Numbered from the stretch's first letter, positions 40,001 through 45,562 are shown. The stretch is 64,000 nt of DNA from Astropecten irregularis (GCA_963971285.1 OZ020265.1:4194270-4258269), one strand, 5' to 3'. The notes: generated from the sequence alone by a model not told the origin. Translations and numbers: made by a program.

Positions 40001-43000
40001 CCTTGGACACCCATGACTCGGACTCGGCCTTGGCCTCGGCTGCTTGTAAGAAACTCAGCCTCGGCCTTGGCCTCGGACACCCATGACTCGGACTCGGACT
40101 CGGCCTCGGCCTTGGAGGTTGTGGACTCTGATACAACACTGGTGCGCGCACACGCTCTGTACTTCAGTCACGCAATGATTGCATGCATCATCAAGACGCG
40201 CTACCGGTACCGTTCGCGCATACTTGCGCGTTGCATATAGAGTACACTCCTCGAAAGGCATTCCAGTCATGTGTTCTTGTTCCACAGACACGCACACAAA
40301 TTCAAAATGACTGCGCCCAGGACGGCTTCAAAGCATCTACGCACAGAGAACGTGGAGCTAGCGCTCTAGTAATTTTAATATAGCTCTATGAGAGGTACAC
40401 AGTCTTTGTAACATTGCCTGAAGTGTTTGATAACCATGTACTGTACATGTATTCGTATGGCCAAAAAGCAACAGTTAATCACCGCAGCACTGGAACATAC
40501 AGTTACTCTTGAACATGCAACAGTCTTATGTTCCTCCTACACTTGTGCAATCACTGGATGGATAGCATTTCAATCATGCAAGCTTGAGAGCTACATGTAC
40601 ATGTACATGTATGTGTAGTGTGTGTACTGGTATATTAATTTCAATACCGCTAACAATATCAAGATTGGTTTATTGATCATTTCTTGTTAATCCTCTGAAT
40701 CAGAGCAAGGATTTTCATTGGTCCATTCAACCCAAGTCCTTACTCATGAGTCAGTTATGCACCTTCAAATGTACATGTACTGTGTAGTTAATACCCTTCC
40801 AGTTTTGTACATAATGTACCAAAAGTTAAGTTACAGTATAGAAACTGAACATACATATACTGTACATGTATAAATGTATTCCTCCTAAATTTACTCTATT
40901 CAAAACTTTCATCTTGTTTACGTGCACATGTTATATTCCATGATGCATAGATTTGTATCCACTATCCACTACTGAACAAAATAAAGGCAAGTCATCCTGA
41001 GTGCCAGTGTGTCTGATCCCATTGCTCTATGGTCTGATCATGCAAATTAAACTCTATTTATCCCAGCATCCAAGCATCTTCAAGCCAGTGATGTAAGATC
41101 ATTCTTCCAACAATATGTTGTGCAATCCTGTACAGGTACATTGTACATGTGCTGTACATGTCCTGTACATTGAATAGACATAGTTTCTCATTTGAAATTC
41201 AAATTGTGTTCTTATGCAACTCGTCTGGCAAACATGTCCACCTAACAAAAGAGAGACCTCGATCTATGGATGGTCAAGCCTTCACAAATACCCAAGAATT
41301 TGTCCAGATCCTCAATCCATGGGTCTTACTCAATAATCTTACAGTAAGCTATAATCCTACTTTTTGTTACAACTGTTAAAAATAAAATACAGATTTGTAC
41401 ATTTACATGTCTTGGCATTTTCATAAATGCTCTGTCTTGATGTGGTTAGTTAGTGTTCATTGTTGTGAGCCCAACCTACTGTATCCACAATGACTTTCTT
41501 GTATGTGGCATGAAATGCAACTGTCAGTGTCAGACTGTGCTAATGTACAGTTTGTAAAATTGTTGCCATTTGTGGAAAACTGAATTTGTTGATTGAGTTC
41601 TTCCTAAAAAAAATGCAAAATTGAATTGTTCTGATTTCCATCTTTTTTTTCGGAAGGGGGAGGGGGTGCTGAACATGGTGGACTTTGGAAGTGGAATTCC
41701 AACACATCTGAAAATGAATGAAAAGGACATTTAATACATATATTCCCTCAATTAATCAGATCTTGTGCACAATGTACATACATTGTAGTTTTTGTACAAT
41801 ATTAGCTGTTCCAACATTTTTGATGTCGGAACAGCTAATATTGTACAAAGCTTTGTAACATCATAAGTAGTTGTGCATGCTGCCACGAAATTTACTGTGA
41901 CGTCATCGTGACGTCATCAAAAGGCTTTTTTTTTGTTACCAGCATATCTCAAAAAAGTCAACAATTTTCATCTTTAATCAAAATAGTCAACGATGTCTGA
42001 CCTTCAAGAAACTTTTTAGGTGTGATGTCTGTGCTACTCCAACAAAGTTTCTGTGATGATGTCATAGGGCCTGGAACCCTCAAAATGAATAGAAAATCAG
42101 CTGTTTCACGTTGCGCTTACGTCTTTACCATAGTTACGGATCCAAGCATGCGGTTCCATTATGAAAACCATAGAACCCATCGTCTGGAGGGTGTTGAAAT
42201 CAGAGCTGAATTTATGACTCCAGTTACTGCTTTTTTTGTTGCATTAATTTTTCAGTTAATTTGATTAAATGTCTTGGAAGAATGCTTACGGAGTTATAAA
42301 AGCTTATTAAATAAGTCAGAAAAGCTCTGTGTTCGTTTCTCGAACACTGAAATGTCTAGTTGTAGTTCACATTGTTGCAAGTGTGAATTGTGAACATGTA
42401 CACTTAGGTTCTTGTGGGTCTTTCCTTGTCATGCTTGTTGGCAGCTCAAAAGGAATTCCAAGTGAAGTTGAACTGAAGTTTCATGTTTCCCAAGTTCAAA
42501 AATTGTGTATAAAACTCCATACACCGCCTTCATTGATAATGTGACCATTTTGAACTGTCATCTTCTGGGGTGGATTGCAATAAGTGATCTTAAAGCTTTC
42601 TACATGTATATGCCTTAGCCAGTCTTAAAAGACGCGTCAGGCCCTCCTAACTTTAAGCATTTGATATATTTCAGGTCATTTTGGCTGATGAGCAGTTTGC
42701 AGCAGTTTATTACAATTGTATCAGTCTTAAAAGAGTTAGCCTGCTTGGAGCAGGCTTAAAACTGTCCTTCTTTGAAATTCCCTTACTTGATTGTATGTTG
42801 TAATAACATTTGCCCTGGTAACTACATGTATTGGCCAAATGGCATTGCAATGATTAATTGTGAAGATTGTCCACCAGGTTTCAGCTCTAAAAATACTCTA
42901 AGTCTTCGGAAGAAATGAATGGTTGAATGTCCGGGATTTGCTGTCATGGTTACGGTGCGGGCGTGCAGTTTGAGGCATTTTCAAAGAAGGATTTGGACAA

Positions 43001-44349
43001 CATTCGCGAAGATTTTTGGGAAACCTAAATAAACAAGGTGGTACATCCCGTGGTATAACAAAACAGTTGTTGGATGTTGTGCGGGTGGTACAGTGTACAT
43101 GTATGTGGGTTTTGTACAAAACGTATAAAATTCCATATACCTTGTACCGCATACAACAACAACTGTTAAAGTCACTGAGTGTGTACAGGGCCCGATTTCA
43201 TGGAATCCGTTACGGCCTATTTTTGTGCTAACGGACTCTGCTACGTGTGGAATCTATTTCATGGAATTAGTAAGCAAGACTCTCGGTAAGTGAAGAATTT
43301 CTAGGGTAACCGCGATCATTTTCTGCTAACGGGCTGTCGTATGCATCCTGCACAAATTCCTTGCTCACCGTTACCAAAAAGGAAACTCTTCCGTGAAATA
43401 CGCTAACCGTAACCAAACAAATTCTGCTACCTAAGCGAAGAATTTTTGCTTACAGTAACGGATTCCATTAAATTGGGCCCTGAACCCATGTACCACCATG
43501 CTATTTAACAGTAGCAACTGTTTTGTTAGACCATGGTATTGGACACATCACCTTGTTTGTTTAATTTTCTAAAGAACTCTTCAAAAAAACTGACAAATTT
43601 TGTGGTTGACAAGGCCTTGAACTGGGGCTTTCAGTTGCATCATGAAAACCCCACAGACTAGAGAATATTCATGGTATGTACAGTATGTGAAGTTAGTTTT
43701 TTTGGGGTTTTTTTTTTTTGGGGGGGGGTCGTTTTTTGTTTTGTAGTATTGAGAGGCAATACAAAGGGTAGGCAGGCTTTAGGGCCACAGTGTTTGAGTC
43801 ATATAGTTGAATAAAAAACTAGAGCGCGCGCTCCGTGTTCAACATGCGTGTTGTCTGCACTCCGGCGTGGACGTGCAGCCGACATCTTTCCTGGTGTAAC
43901 TGCGCAGGCGCAGTAGAGTAAAATTACCAGAATGATATTCCGGTTAACTGCATGTACTGTGCATGACACGTTGATCGACGCAACATCCCGTACAAGAACC
44001 AAATGAACCGGGGTACGAATAGGTACATGTATACACAATTTGAAACGGGACGCGGACATTTGCACTTCTTTGGTTTTAAACAATGGCGCCGGCCATGGTT
44101 AGAGAATCACCCGCACAGTGCACACTCTAGGTTTTTTTTAAATTTAATTCTATGGTTTGAGTACACTTTTGCATACCTTGGGCATGAAATATCAAATGTC
44201 CCTGTTTTCCTCCTTCCCTTCAAATCATTTCATAGGCATGTGCGACATATTGTACAAAGTTGGATATGTGACACTTACTTGTATGCTGCACCACTAGGAT
44301 CATATGCTTGGTCTCTGTAAGGATCTTGTACCCCAACTGGGATTGGCAT
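12906..44349 (-). CDS. EPS8: EPS8 orthologue, epidermal growth factor receptor kinase substrate 8 (19 coding exons)
   Basis: The joined exons give 954 residues with every phase matching. EPS8 is a cytoplasmic adaptor that caps and bundles actin filaments and, with Abi1 and Sos1, activates Rac; it acts in microvilli, filopodia and stereocilia. Seen here: a low-complexity N-terminus (1-165, rich in G, P, R, Q, with [13 protein letters not shown] and QPQPQPQPQ); a PTB domain (about 168-295, [13 protein letters not shown] to YVHGRRKRT); the EPS8 middle region (382-555, [27 protein letters not shown]); SH3 (about 641-694, [26 protein letters not shown]); a proline stretch (747-758); and the C-terminal SAM-like, actin-binding domain (about 838-900). 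The start is chosen because it is the first ATG after an in-frame TAG, with A at -3. The human protein is about 822 residues; the excess is mainly the N-terminal extension. Further 5' UTR exons are likely upstream. Vertebrates have paralogues (EPS8L1-3); as an invertebrate copy it could be co-orthologous to all. Confidence 0.93.
13176..13529. mobile_element. Non-autonomous TIR transposon with 9-bp flanking duplication
   Basis: The ends AAGGCTGAGT and ACTCAGCCTTA are inverted, with a second inner inverted pair (TTCCGGTGTTCCGAT and ATCGGAACACCGGAA). CTATGTACT flanks both sides (13167-13175, 13530-13538). An 8-9 bp duplication points to the hAT/Merlin size class. No transposase. Intron 18 of EPS8. 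Confidence 0.88.
13645..13745 (-). mobile_element. tRNA-derived SINE, minus copy
   Basis: Read on the minus strand it holds a B-box-like GGTTCAAATCCCACTCAAGT and an A-box region with GGGCTGGATAG. It sits head-to-head with the plus-strand copy at 13803. Confidence 0.7.
13803..13885 (+). mobile_element. tRNA-derived SINE, plus copy
   Basis: GGACTGGATAGGTCAGTTGG (A box) and TTTAAATCCCGCTCCAGTCA (degraded B box). Same family as 14160 and 26612. Not a functional tRNA, as no cloverleaf closes. Confidence 0.7.
14160..14250 (+). mobile_element. tRNA-derived SINE, best-preserved copy
   Basis: GATAGCTCAGTTGGTAAGAG is a near-perfect tRNA A box. GGTTCGGATCC is the B box, followed by the family tail GCTCCAGTCAATTTTTC. 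It lies 60 bp from EPS8 exon 18. Confidence 0.8.
14313..14445 (-). CDS. EPS8: EPS8 exon 18, SAM-like domain
   Basis: 133 bp. [20 protein letters not shown] and [13 protein letters not shown] match the EPS8 C-terminal actin-bundling domain nearly word for word. Donor GTGAGA, phase 0. Confidence 0.95.
14450..15285. other. EPS8 intron 17, no feature seen
   Basis: Apart from the MITE that follows, nothing beyond AT-rich sequence was recognised here. Confidence 0.5.
15286..15494. mobile_element. MITE of the AAGSCCTTTTCACAC family
   Basis: The ends AAAGCCTTTTCACACGATGC and the reverse complement of GCATCATGTCAAAAGGGCTT are inverted repeats. Related ends are seen at 45563-45826, 49258-49658 and 57973. 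Confidence 0.75.
15541..15733 (-). CDS. EPS8: EPS8 exon 17, start of actin-binding C-terminus
   Basis: 193 bp. [15 protein letters not shown] is the amphipathic actin-capping helix region of EPS8. [19 protein letters not shown] starts the SAM-like helical bundle. Acceptor CTATACATAG is weak in pyrimidines but is the in-phase site. Confidence 0.92.
16225..16385 (-). mobile_element. Dispersed repeat with hammerhead-like motif, copy A
   Basis: On the minus strand CTCCTGATGA is followed by a hairpin (ACTAGA/TCTAGT) and AAAA. The 3' part reads TGGTGTTTCTGCAAAC and CACCATGCAAAGCC, as in copy B. EPS8 intron 16, same sense as the gene. Confidence 0.65.
16918..17042. mobile_element. Short palindromic MITE, TIR GGGYCTGTTTGTTTCA, copy 1
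   Basis: GGGTCTGTTTGTTTCAGGCA and GTGCCTGAAACAAACAGGCC are inverted ends of a ~120-bp unit. The interior GGATCCCATTTTAGC is shared with the copy at 54916. Confidence 0.85.
17078..17540. mobile_element. MITE with TIR ATAACCTATAGAC, copy 1
   Basis: Left end ATAACCTATAGACGGACAAT, right end GGTCTATAGGTTAT. The interior matches the element at 58771-59283 over most of its length. Non-coding; EPS8 intron 16. Confidence 0.85.
17793..17870 (-). CDS. EPS8: EPS8 exon 16
   Basis: 78 bp. [20 protein letters not shown] followed by QRKGVN. A basic amphipathic helix of the WH2-like, actin-associated type is a reasonable reading (L..QL+..L+KK), but this is inference. Phase 1 in and out. Confidence 0.85.
18120..18420 (+). 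pseudogene. Coding-like relic, family unknown
   Basis: A 66-codon open stretch ([16 protein letters not shown], then [16 protein letters not shown] and [11 protein letters not shown]) has an amino-acid mix like a protein but no start, splice sites or recognised family. It is antisense within EPS8 intron 15. Probably a decayed transposon fragment. Confidence 0.3.
19033..19192. mobile_element. MITE, TIR AATAGCRCTCCGCACT, copy 1
   Basis: Inverted ends AGCACTCCGCACTAATGACG and AGTGCGGAGTGCTATTA. The inner arms TGTCAGACAAACATTG and CAATGTTTGTCTGAG also pair. TA flanks fit a TA target duplication. It ends about 10 nt from the donor of EPS8 exon 15. Confidence 0.85.
19204..19261 (-). CDS. EPS8: EPS8 exon 15, polyproline
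   Basis: 58 bp. [19 protein letters not shown], a probable SH3 or profilin ligand. A MITE begins about 10 nt after the donor GTAAGA. Confidence 0.85.
20176..20510 (+). mobile_element. tRNA-derived SINE, second family, plus copy
   Basis: CTTTAGGCACTCGCCTCTCA and the B-box-like GAGTTCGATCCCGG head the element. The body has TTTTTCTCCGGGTTCTCCGG, a motif shared by several animal SINE families, and the 3' end is (TTA)n after GCGTTTATTATTATTA. Open frames here are spurious. Confidence 0.8.
21146..21290. mobile_element. Short inverted-repeat element
   Basis: CAAATATCACATGGT and ACCATGTGATATTTG pair at the ends of a ~140-bp unit. An inner palindrome CCCCGAGG...CCTCGGG is also present. Confidence 0.6.
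22154..22335 (+). mobile_element. Foldback repeat with hammerhead-like motif, copy D
   Basis: The ends form a long inverted repeat (ACACCATGTATAAACTCTTT and AAAGAGTTTATACATGGTGT). The centre has CTCCTGAGGA, a TGG...CCA hairpin and GAGCGTCGAG, then CGGTTCTTTTCAGAACC. Related to 45925-46045 (copy C). Confidence 0.7.
22422..22667 (-). CDS. EPS8: EPS8 exon 14, SH3 domain part 2 and Q/P/S-rich linker
   Basis: 82 codons. [20 protein letters not shown] and VPSTILSVI complete the SH3 domain; the EPS8 SH3 is known for binding PxxDY peptides such as in Abi1. Then QPQQQQQPQ and a Ser/Pro linker. Donor GTGGGT. Confidence 0.94.
23289..23436 (-). CDS. EPS8: EPS8 exon 13, SH3 domain part 1
   Basis: 148 bp. 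Proline-rich lead-in [17 protein letters not shown], then [20 protein letters not shown], the first half of the SH3 with the ALYDF-type motif as LFDF. Donor GTATTT, phase 0. Confidence 0.94.
23590..24259. mobile_element. MITE with TTAA flanks, TIR AGGTAGTATCATAC, copy 1
   Basis: Left TTAA then AGGTAATTTCATACTGTGG; right GTATGATACTACCT then TTAA. TTAA target duplications are typical of piggyBac- or Kolobok-type elements. This copy is about twice as long as the others and may carry a further insertion. Confidence 0.8.
24487..24623. mobile_element. Palindromic MITE, TIR AATGGGAGACTTTGGAGAA, copy 1
   Basis: AATGGGAGACTTTGGAGAAC and GTTCTCCAAAGTCTTCCATT bound a ~137-bp unit with inner GTCAACAGCGCATG / GCGCTGTTGAC arms. 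A second copy lies at 34434-34571. Confidence 0.85.
24640..24712 (+). mobile_element. tRNA-like SINE fragment
   Basis: GGTGGCCTAGTGGTATGGCA (A box) and GGTCATGGGTTACC (degraded B box) are spaced as in a tRNA-derived promoter. There is no intact tRNA fold. Confidence 0.5.
24809..24900 (-). CDS. EPS8: EPS8 exon 12
   Basis: 92 bp between acceptor AACTGCAG and donor [25 protein letters not shown] is a Ser/Asn-rich linker. It is not conserved in an obvious way, but it is required to bring exons 11 and 13 into phase. Confidence 0.82.
24955..25127. mobile_element. MITE, TIR AATAGCRCTCCGCACT, copy 2
   Basis: Same family as 19033-19192, in the opposite orientation. Ends TAATAGCGTTCCGCACT and AGTGCGGAGCGCTATTA. 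It lies 54 nt upstream of EPS8 exon 12. Confidence 0.85.
25995..26150 (-). mobile_element. Dispersed repeat with hammerhead-like motif, copy B
   Basis: On the minus strand: CTGATGA, one U, stem GACTA/TAGTC with an 8-nt loop, then GAAATGTTGATACC. Its 3' part (TTACATGGTGTTTCCGCAAA) is shared with the other copies. It lies 80 nt into EPS8 intron 11, in the gene's sense. Confidence 0.7.
26221..26389 (-). CDS. EPS8: EPS8 exon 11
   Basis: 169 bp. [19 protein letters not shown] corresponds to the EPS8 WPKEQ...PPYVPRFRNGW block. It continues into an alanine-rich [18 protein letters not shown]. The donor is read as GTACGT because that is the only choice in phase with exon 12. Confidence 0.9.
26612..26712 (-). 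mobile_element. tRNA-derived SINE, minus copy in EPS8 intron 10
   Basis: Minus strand: GGGCCGGATAGCTCAGTTGG (A box), then GCCAGTTCGAACCCTGCTCC (B box). Same family as 14160. The 5' GGTTCACCACCAACATA is shared with the 13645 copy. Confidence 0.8.
26958..27311. mobile_element. MITE with TTAA flanks, copy 2
   Basis: TTAA, AGGTAGTATCATACTTTG ... CAAAGTATGGTACTACCT, TTAA. 354 bp, in EPS8 intron 10, ending 40 nt from exon 10. Confidence 0.88.
27355..27578 (-). CDS. EPS8: EPS8 exon 10, conserved middle region
   Basis: 224 bp. [36 protein letters not shown] and [13 protein letters not shown] match the EPS8 family. The intron before it holds the 22-bp higher-order satellite. Confidence 0.95.
27635..27810. 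mobile_element. Short MITE, TIR AATACGGACAWTTCACAAT
   Basis: AATACGGACATTTCACAATA and ATTGTGAATTGTCCGTATT are inverted ends of a 176-bp unit; TTGGCCAATCACAACGC and GTTGGCCAACGC-like inner arms add to the fold. Confidence 0.7.
27955..29002. repeat. 22-bp satellite (about 47 units) with 264-bp higher-order repeat
   Basis: Unit GATCGCAGCAAATCTTGACA plus GA (22 bp), with variable TTA/TTG/TAG at one site. The order of variants over 12 units repeats at +264 bp (28221-28484 against 28485-28748), including a rare GATCACAG at 28405 and 28669. Only about two differences separate the two 264-bp blocks. It lies in EPS8 intron 9. The open frames are artefacts of the period. Confidence 0.95.
29386..29601 (-). 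CDS. EPS8: EPS8 exon 9, conserved middle region
   Basis: 72 codons, phase 0. [20 protein letters not shown], a basic [16 protein letters not shown], and [18 protein letters not shown], all close to vertebrate EPS8. The 3' splice site lies only 24 nt from a MITE (29626-30001). Confidence 0.95.
29626..30001. mobile_element. MITE with TTA target duplication, TIR GGCCATAAAMAAAAAATTGT
   Basis: GGCCATAAACAAAAAATTGT and ACAATTTTTTTTTTATGGCC, followed inward by TGTTGTATTGGCGTAAC and its complement. TTA lies on both sides (29623-29625, 30002-30004), as in PIF/Harbinger elements. Confidence 0.88.
30005..31030. other. EPS8 intron 8, nothing recognised
   Basis: A 130-codon plus-strand open frame lies here (30366-30758), but it has no domain, no splice context and is antisense to EPS8. 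I do not regard it as a gene. Confidence 0.5.
31037..31149 (-). CDS. EPS8: EPS8 exon 8
   Basis: 113 bp. [19 protein letters not shown], then AIKTERDV, which joins [11 protein letters not shown] of exon 9 to form the conserved [11 protein letters not shown] block of EPS8. Donor GTAAGT. Confidence 0.93.
31215..31580 (+). mobile_element. tRNA-derived SINE, third family
   Basis: TGTGGCCTTGTGGTTTGACG (A box region), GTGGGTTCAAATCGAAG (B box), then CTTGAGCAAGACGCATTGTC and CACCCAGGTGTAAATGGGTA, and a (TTA)n tail. This arrangement is common in marine invertebrate SINEs. Confidence 0.8.
31722..32444. mobile_element. MITE with TAA target duplication, containing a nested MITE
   Basis: GGCCCAAAAAAAAAAATTGT ... 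ACATTTTTGTTTGGCC, with inner TTTGTTTGCCCT / AGGGCAAACAAA arms. TAA on each side (31719-31721, 32445-32447). At about 32042-32150 lies a partial copy of the AATAGCGCTCCGCAC family. Confidence 0.85.
32042..32150. mobile_element. MITE, TIR AATAGCGCTCCGCACT, copy 3 (partial, nested)
   Basis: TAATAGCGCTCCGCACT, then ACAAAATCCCCAGATGTCAG and ACATGCATGTTTGTCTG match the internal arms of copies 1 and 2. The far terminus is lost. Confidence 0.7.
32688..32833 (-). CDS. EPS8: EPS8 exon 7
   Basis: 146 bp. [15 protein letters not shown], then an alanine-rich helix [16 protein letters not shown]. Acceptor TTTTTCAG, donor GTATGA, phase 1 out. Confidence 0.88.
33060..33180. repeat. Dispersed repeat fragment, paired with 42620-42720
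   Basis: ATATCAAATGTAAAGTTAGG followed by AGGGCCTGGCG is found again in reverse complement at 42640-42680 (GCCCTCCTAACTTTAAGC). Family not identified. Confidence 0.55.
33190..34300. other. EPS8 intron 6, nothing recognised
   Basis: AT-rich sequence without repeat structure or coding evidence. Short open frames near 33694-34096 show no family resemblance. Confidence 0.5.
34311..34381 (-). CDS. EPS8: EPS8 exon 6, PTB C-terminal helix
   Basis: 71 bp; [20 protein letters not shown] closes the PTB domain with the basic tail typical of EPS8. Donor GTATGA, phase 2. Confidence 0.92.
34434..34571. mobile_element. Palindromic MITE, TIR AATGRGAGACTTTGGAGAA, copy 2
   Basis: AATGAGAGACTTTGGAGAAT ... 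GGTTCTCAAAAGTCTCCCATT. Inner GAGTCAACAGCGCA / TGCGCTGCTGACTT arms. About 53 nt from EPS8 exon 6. Confidence 0.85.
34909..35058 (-). CDS. EPS8: EPS8 exon 5, PTB domain part 2
   Basis: 50 codons, phase 0. [31 protein letters not shown] and [10 protein letters not shown] are the central PTB strands of the EPS8 family. Donor GTAAGA. Confidence 0.95.
35190..35495 (-). mobile_element. tRNA-derived SINE, second family, minus copy
   Basis: Minus-strand match to 20176-20450: GTGGCCCGGGTTCGAATCCG (a good B box) and GTTTTTCTCTGGGTTCTCCG. The 3' half differs from the plus copy. Confidence 0.8.
36485..37555. mobile_element. Non-autonomous hAT transposon, 1071 bp, 8-bp TSD CAATGCAT
   Basis: Inverted ends TAGGGCTGTGCATTC and GAATGCACAGCCCTA. 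A perfect 8-bp duplication CAATGCAT flanks it at 36477-36484 and 37556-37563. The sub-terminal regions repeat GGGTACCCGGGTACCCG. No transposase frame. EPS8 intron 4, about 41 nt after the exon 4 donor. Confidence 0.93.
37605..37766 (-). CDS. EPS8: EPS8 exon 4, PTB domain part 1
   Basis: 54 codons, phase 0 at both ends, donor [25 protein letters not shown] and [20 protein letters not shown] match the first strands and helix of the EPS8 PTB domain closely. Confidence 0.95.
38029..38360 (-). CDS. EPS8: EPS8 exon 3, low-complexity N-terminal region
   Basis: 332 bp between acceptor TTTACAG and donor GTAACA. It encodes an Arg/Pro/Glu-rich region with a tandem [15 protein letters not shown] (an internal 15-bp-type repeat) and QPQPQPQPQ. 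It ends VQQGRFPIE, which leads directly into the PTB domain. Probably disordered. Confidence 0.9.
39137..39234 (-). CDS. EPS8: EPS8 exon 2
   Basis: 98 bp between acceptor TTATAG and donor GTAAGC. It encodes a Gly/Asn/Met-rich stretch ([20 protein letters not shown]). The join to exon 1 and exon 3 is in phase. No domain. Confidence 0.85.
39366..40390. mobile_element. Non-autonomous TIR transposon, 1025 bp, 8-bp TSD AGAGGTAC
   Basis: Ends CATAGAGCTATATTAAAATT and its complement (37-bp TIR), perfect 8-bp duplication AGAGGTAC at 39358-39365 and 40391-40398. This fits hAT or P-like elements. A second element (39589-40141) is nested inside. The end at 1-94 is the same family. EPS8 intron 1. Confidence 0.92.
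39589..40141. mobile_element. Nested hAT-type MITE with CTCGGCC-rich interior
   Basis: TIR CAGTGTTGTAT and ATACAACACTG. Flanks ATGCACGC and GTGCGCGC agree at 6 of 8 bases, both differences being transitions, which fits an aged 8-bp duplication. The interior is built of GACTCGG and CCTCGGCCTTGG repeats. Confidence 0.85.
40400..41780. other. EPS8 intron 1 sequence, nothing coding
   Basis: It has many TACATGTACA motifs but no repeat unit I could delimit and no coding evidence. Confidence 0.5.
41790..41852. repeat. Perfect hairpin, 21-bp arms
   Basis: TTGTACAATATTAGCTGTTC with its exact complement, separated by a 17-nt loop. The end TTAGCTGTTCC resembles the hairpin near 62806-62838. It is followed by a TGACGTCA pair at 41899-41918. 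Confidence 0.85.
42620..42720. repeat. Dispersed repeat fragment, paired with 33060-33180
   Basis: GGCCCTCCTAACTTTAAGCA and TTTGATATATTTCAGG are the reverse complement of the other copy, with substitutions. Confidence 0.55.
43022..43565. mobile_element. Foldback element interrupted by a CAGGGCCC MITE
   Basis: The outer arms pair: AAATAAACAAGGTG, TAACAAAACAGTTG and GTGGTACA on the left against TGTACCACC, CAACTGTTTTGTTAG and CACCTTGTTTGTTT on the right. The middle is occupied by the separate element 43186-43482. Confidence 0.78.
43186..43482. mobile_element. MITE with TIR CAGGGCCCRATTT, nested
   Basis: CAGGGCCCGATTTCATGGAA and TTCCATTAAATTGGGCCCTG bound 297 bp, with TCCGTTAC / GTAACGGA inner pairs. 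The CAGGG start fits hAT-type ends; no clear duplication was seen. Confidence 0.82.
43800..44100. other. CpG-rich stretch just downstream of EPS8 exon 1
   Basis: Contains CTAGAGCGCGCGCTCCG, GCGCAGGCGCAG and GGGACGCGGAC, unusual in this AT-rich window. The first motif resembles the TIR CTAGAGCGCTAGCTCC of the 39366 family, so it may be a decayed transposon rather than a CpG island. Confidence 0.4.
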
Positions 44350-44414
44350 GTTGACCACACAAGATGAAACAAGGGGCTCTGTCTAGTCCACTCTGCACTA
44401 TAGTCACTTCTTAC
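44279..44414 (-). CDS. EPS8: EPS8 exon 1 (coding from 44349)
   Basis: Coding part 44279-44349, [23 protein letters not shown], ending in phase 2 at donor GTAAGT. The 5' UTR part is bounded by a good acceptor (TTTGTCTGCAG) at about 44415, so at least one non-coding exon lies upstream. An in-frame TAG precedes the ATG. Confidence 0.8.
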
Positions 44415-44429
44415 CTGCAGACAAATCAA

Positions 44430-45555
44430 GAATAATTACGTTTCATTAAGTGCAAGGTAATAAACGTAGGAACGGTGCATGCCGCTTCATTCATTCACAG
44501 GATAGGTAGTGAGACTGTGTCATCAACCAACCATAATTCTACACATTATATAGCCTAGATGTATTGTACACAAATTGCCGTTCTTGTTCAGATGACACTA
44601 TGAAAGTTATTAGCAATCTGTGATGTGAAAAACCTACTCAAATACAAAATCATGAACATACAAATGTATGCTTCCAGGTACATGTACAGGCATGACAGGA
44701 CCTATGCCAGTTCCAAAAGCAGAAACTTACAGCTTTGACATGAGTCTTTTCTCTGTTTAAGACTGAAAACTTAACATTTATTTTCTTGGCAACAAAAAAT
44801 AAAATAAACATCAAGATGTTGAGCTTGTTATTGTCCATGACTGTGGAGATAAGATGTACAGTGTACAGAAACTATTTATATTTAAGTGTAGTCCACTCTA
44901 TGACCTGATGACAACTACCAAAAGCACCTTGTTTGTGCTGAAGTAAAAGCATGAGTCTATATCTAGAAAACAATCATAAAAATGCAAATGATGCCCTCAG
45001 ACAATGACTTGATATTAACATTTCCCTGCAGACACTCTACCATCCACGTTTCATGATGATTGGTGAATGCCTTACGCTGTCACATTTATGACATAATGAC
45101 TTCACACAGCATTTAGGGTAATACCTTATCAGTTTTGCCACAAGATTCTAGATACGAACAAAATAAAGAAAGACTGTTTCTTTCACATAATATTGTACAA
45201 TGTTCATGGTTAAAAAAAATCAGATATAAAGACTTCATGATAACGTCATTACAATGTTTCTATATTACACTTTACATCTAAATTATTTCTCATGTATGAA
45301 GCTTGGCAGCTTGGTGTAGAATCAGACAATGTACAGTGTGTAGGTTTAGCTCAATGGTGTGTGAAATTCAAGGCAATGACGTCATCACTCTGCTTTGCAA
45401 CAATCATCAACTGAAAATAAATTTTGGACATTTGTAAATTTGCTACTCGACAAATAAAAAGTTCTTCAACTTGGTATTATACATGTACACCTGATGATGC
45501 CATGACGTTGGTTTGTATACAAAGGGATGTACGTAATGACCTCACTGATATCCAA
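44430..45555. other. Upstream flank of the EPS8 ATG exon, no feature
   Basis: No coding frame and no clear repeat. Any promoter or 5' UTR exon here cannot be told from the sequence alone. Confidence 0.45.
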
Positions 45556-45562
45556 CACCTTA

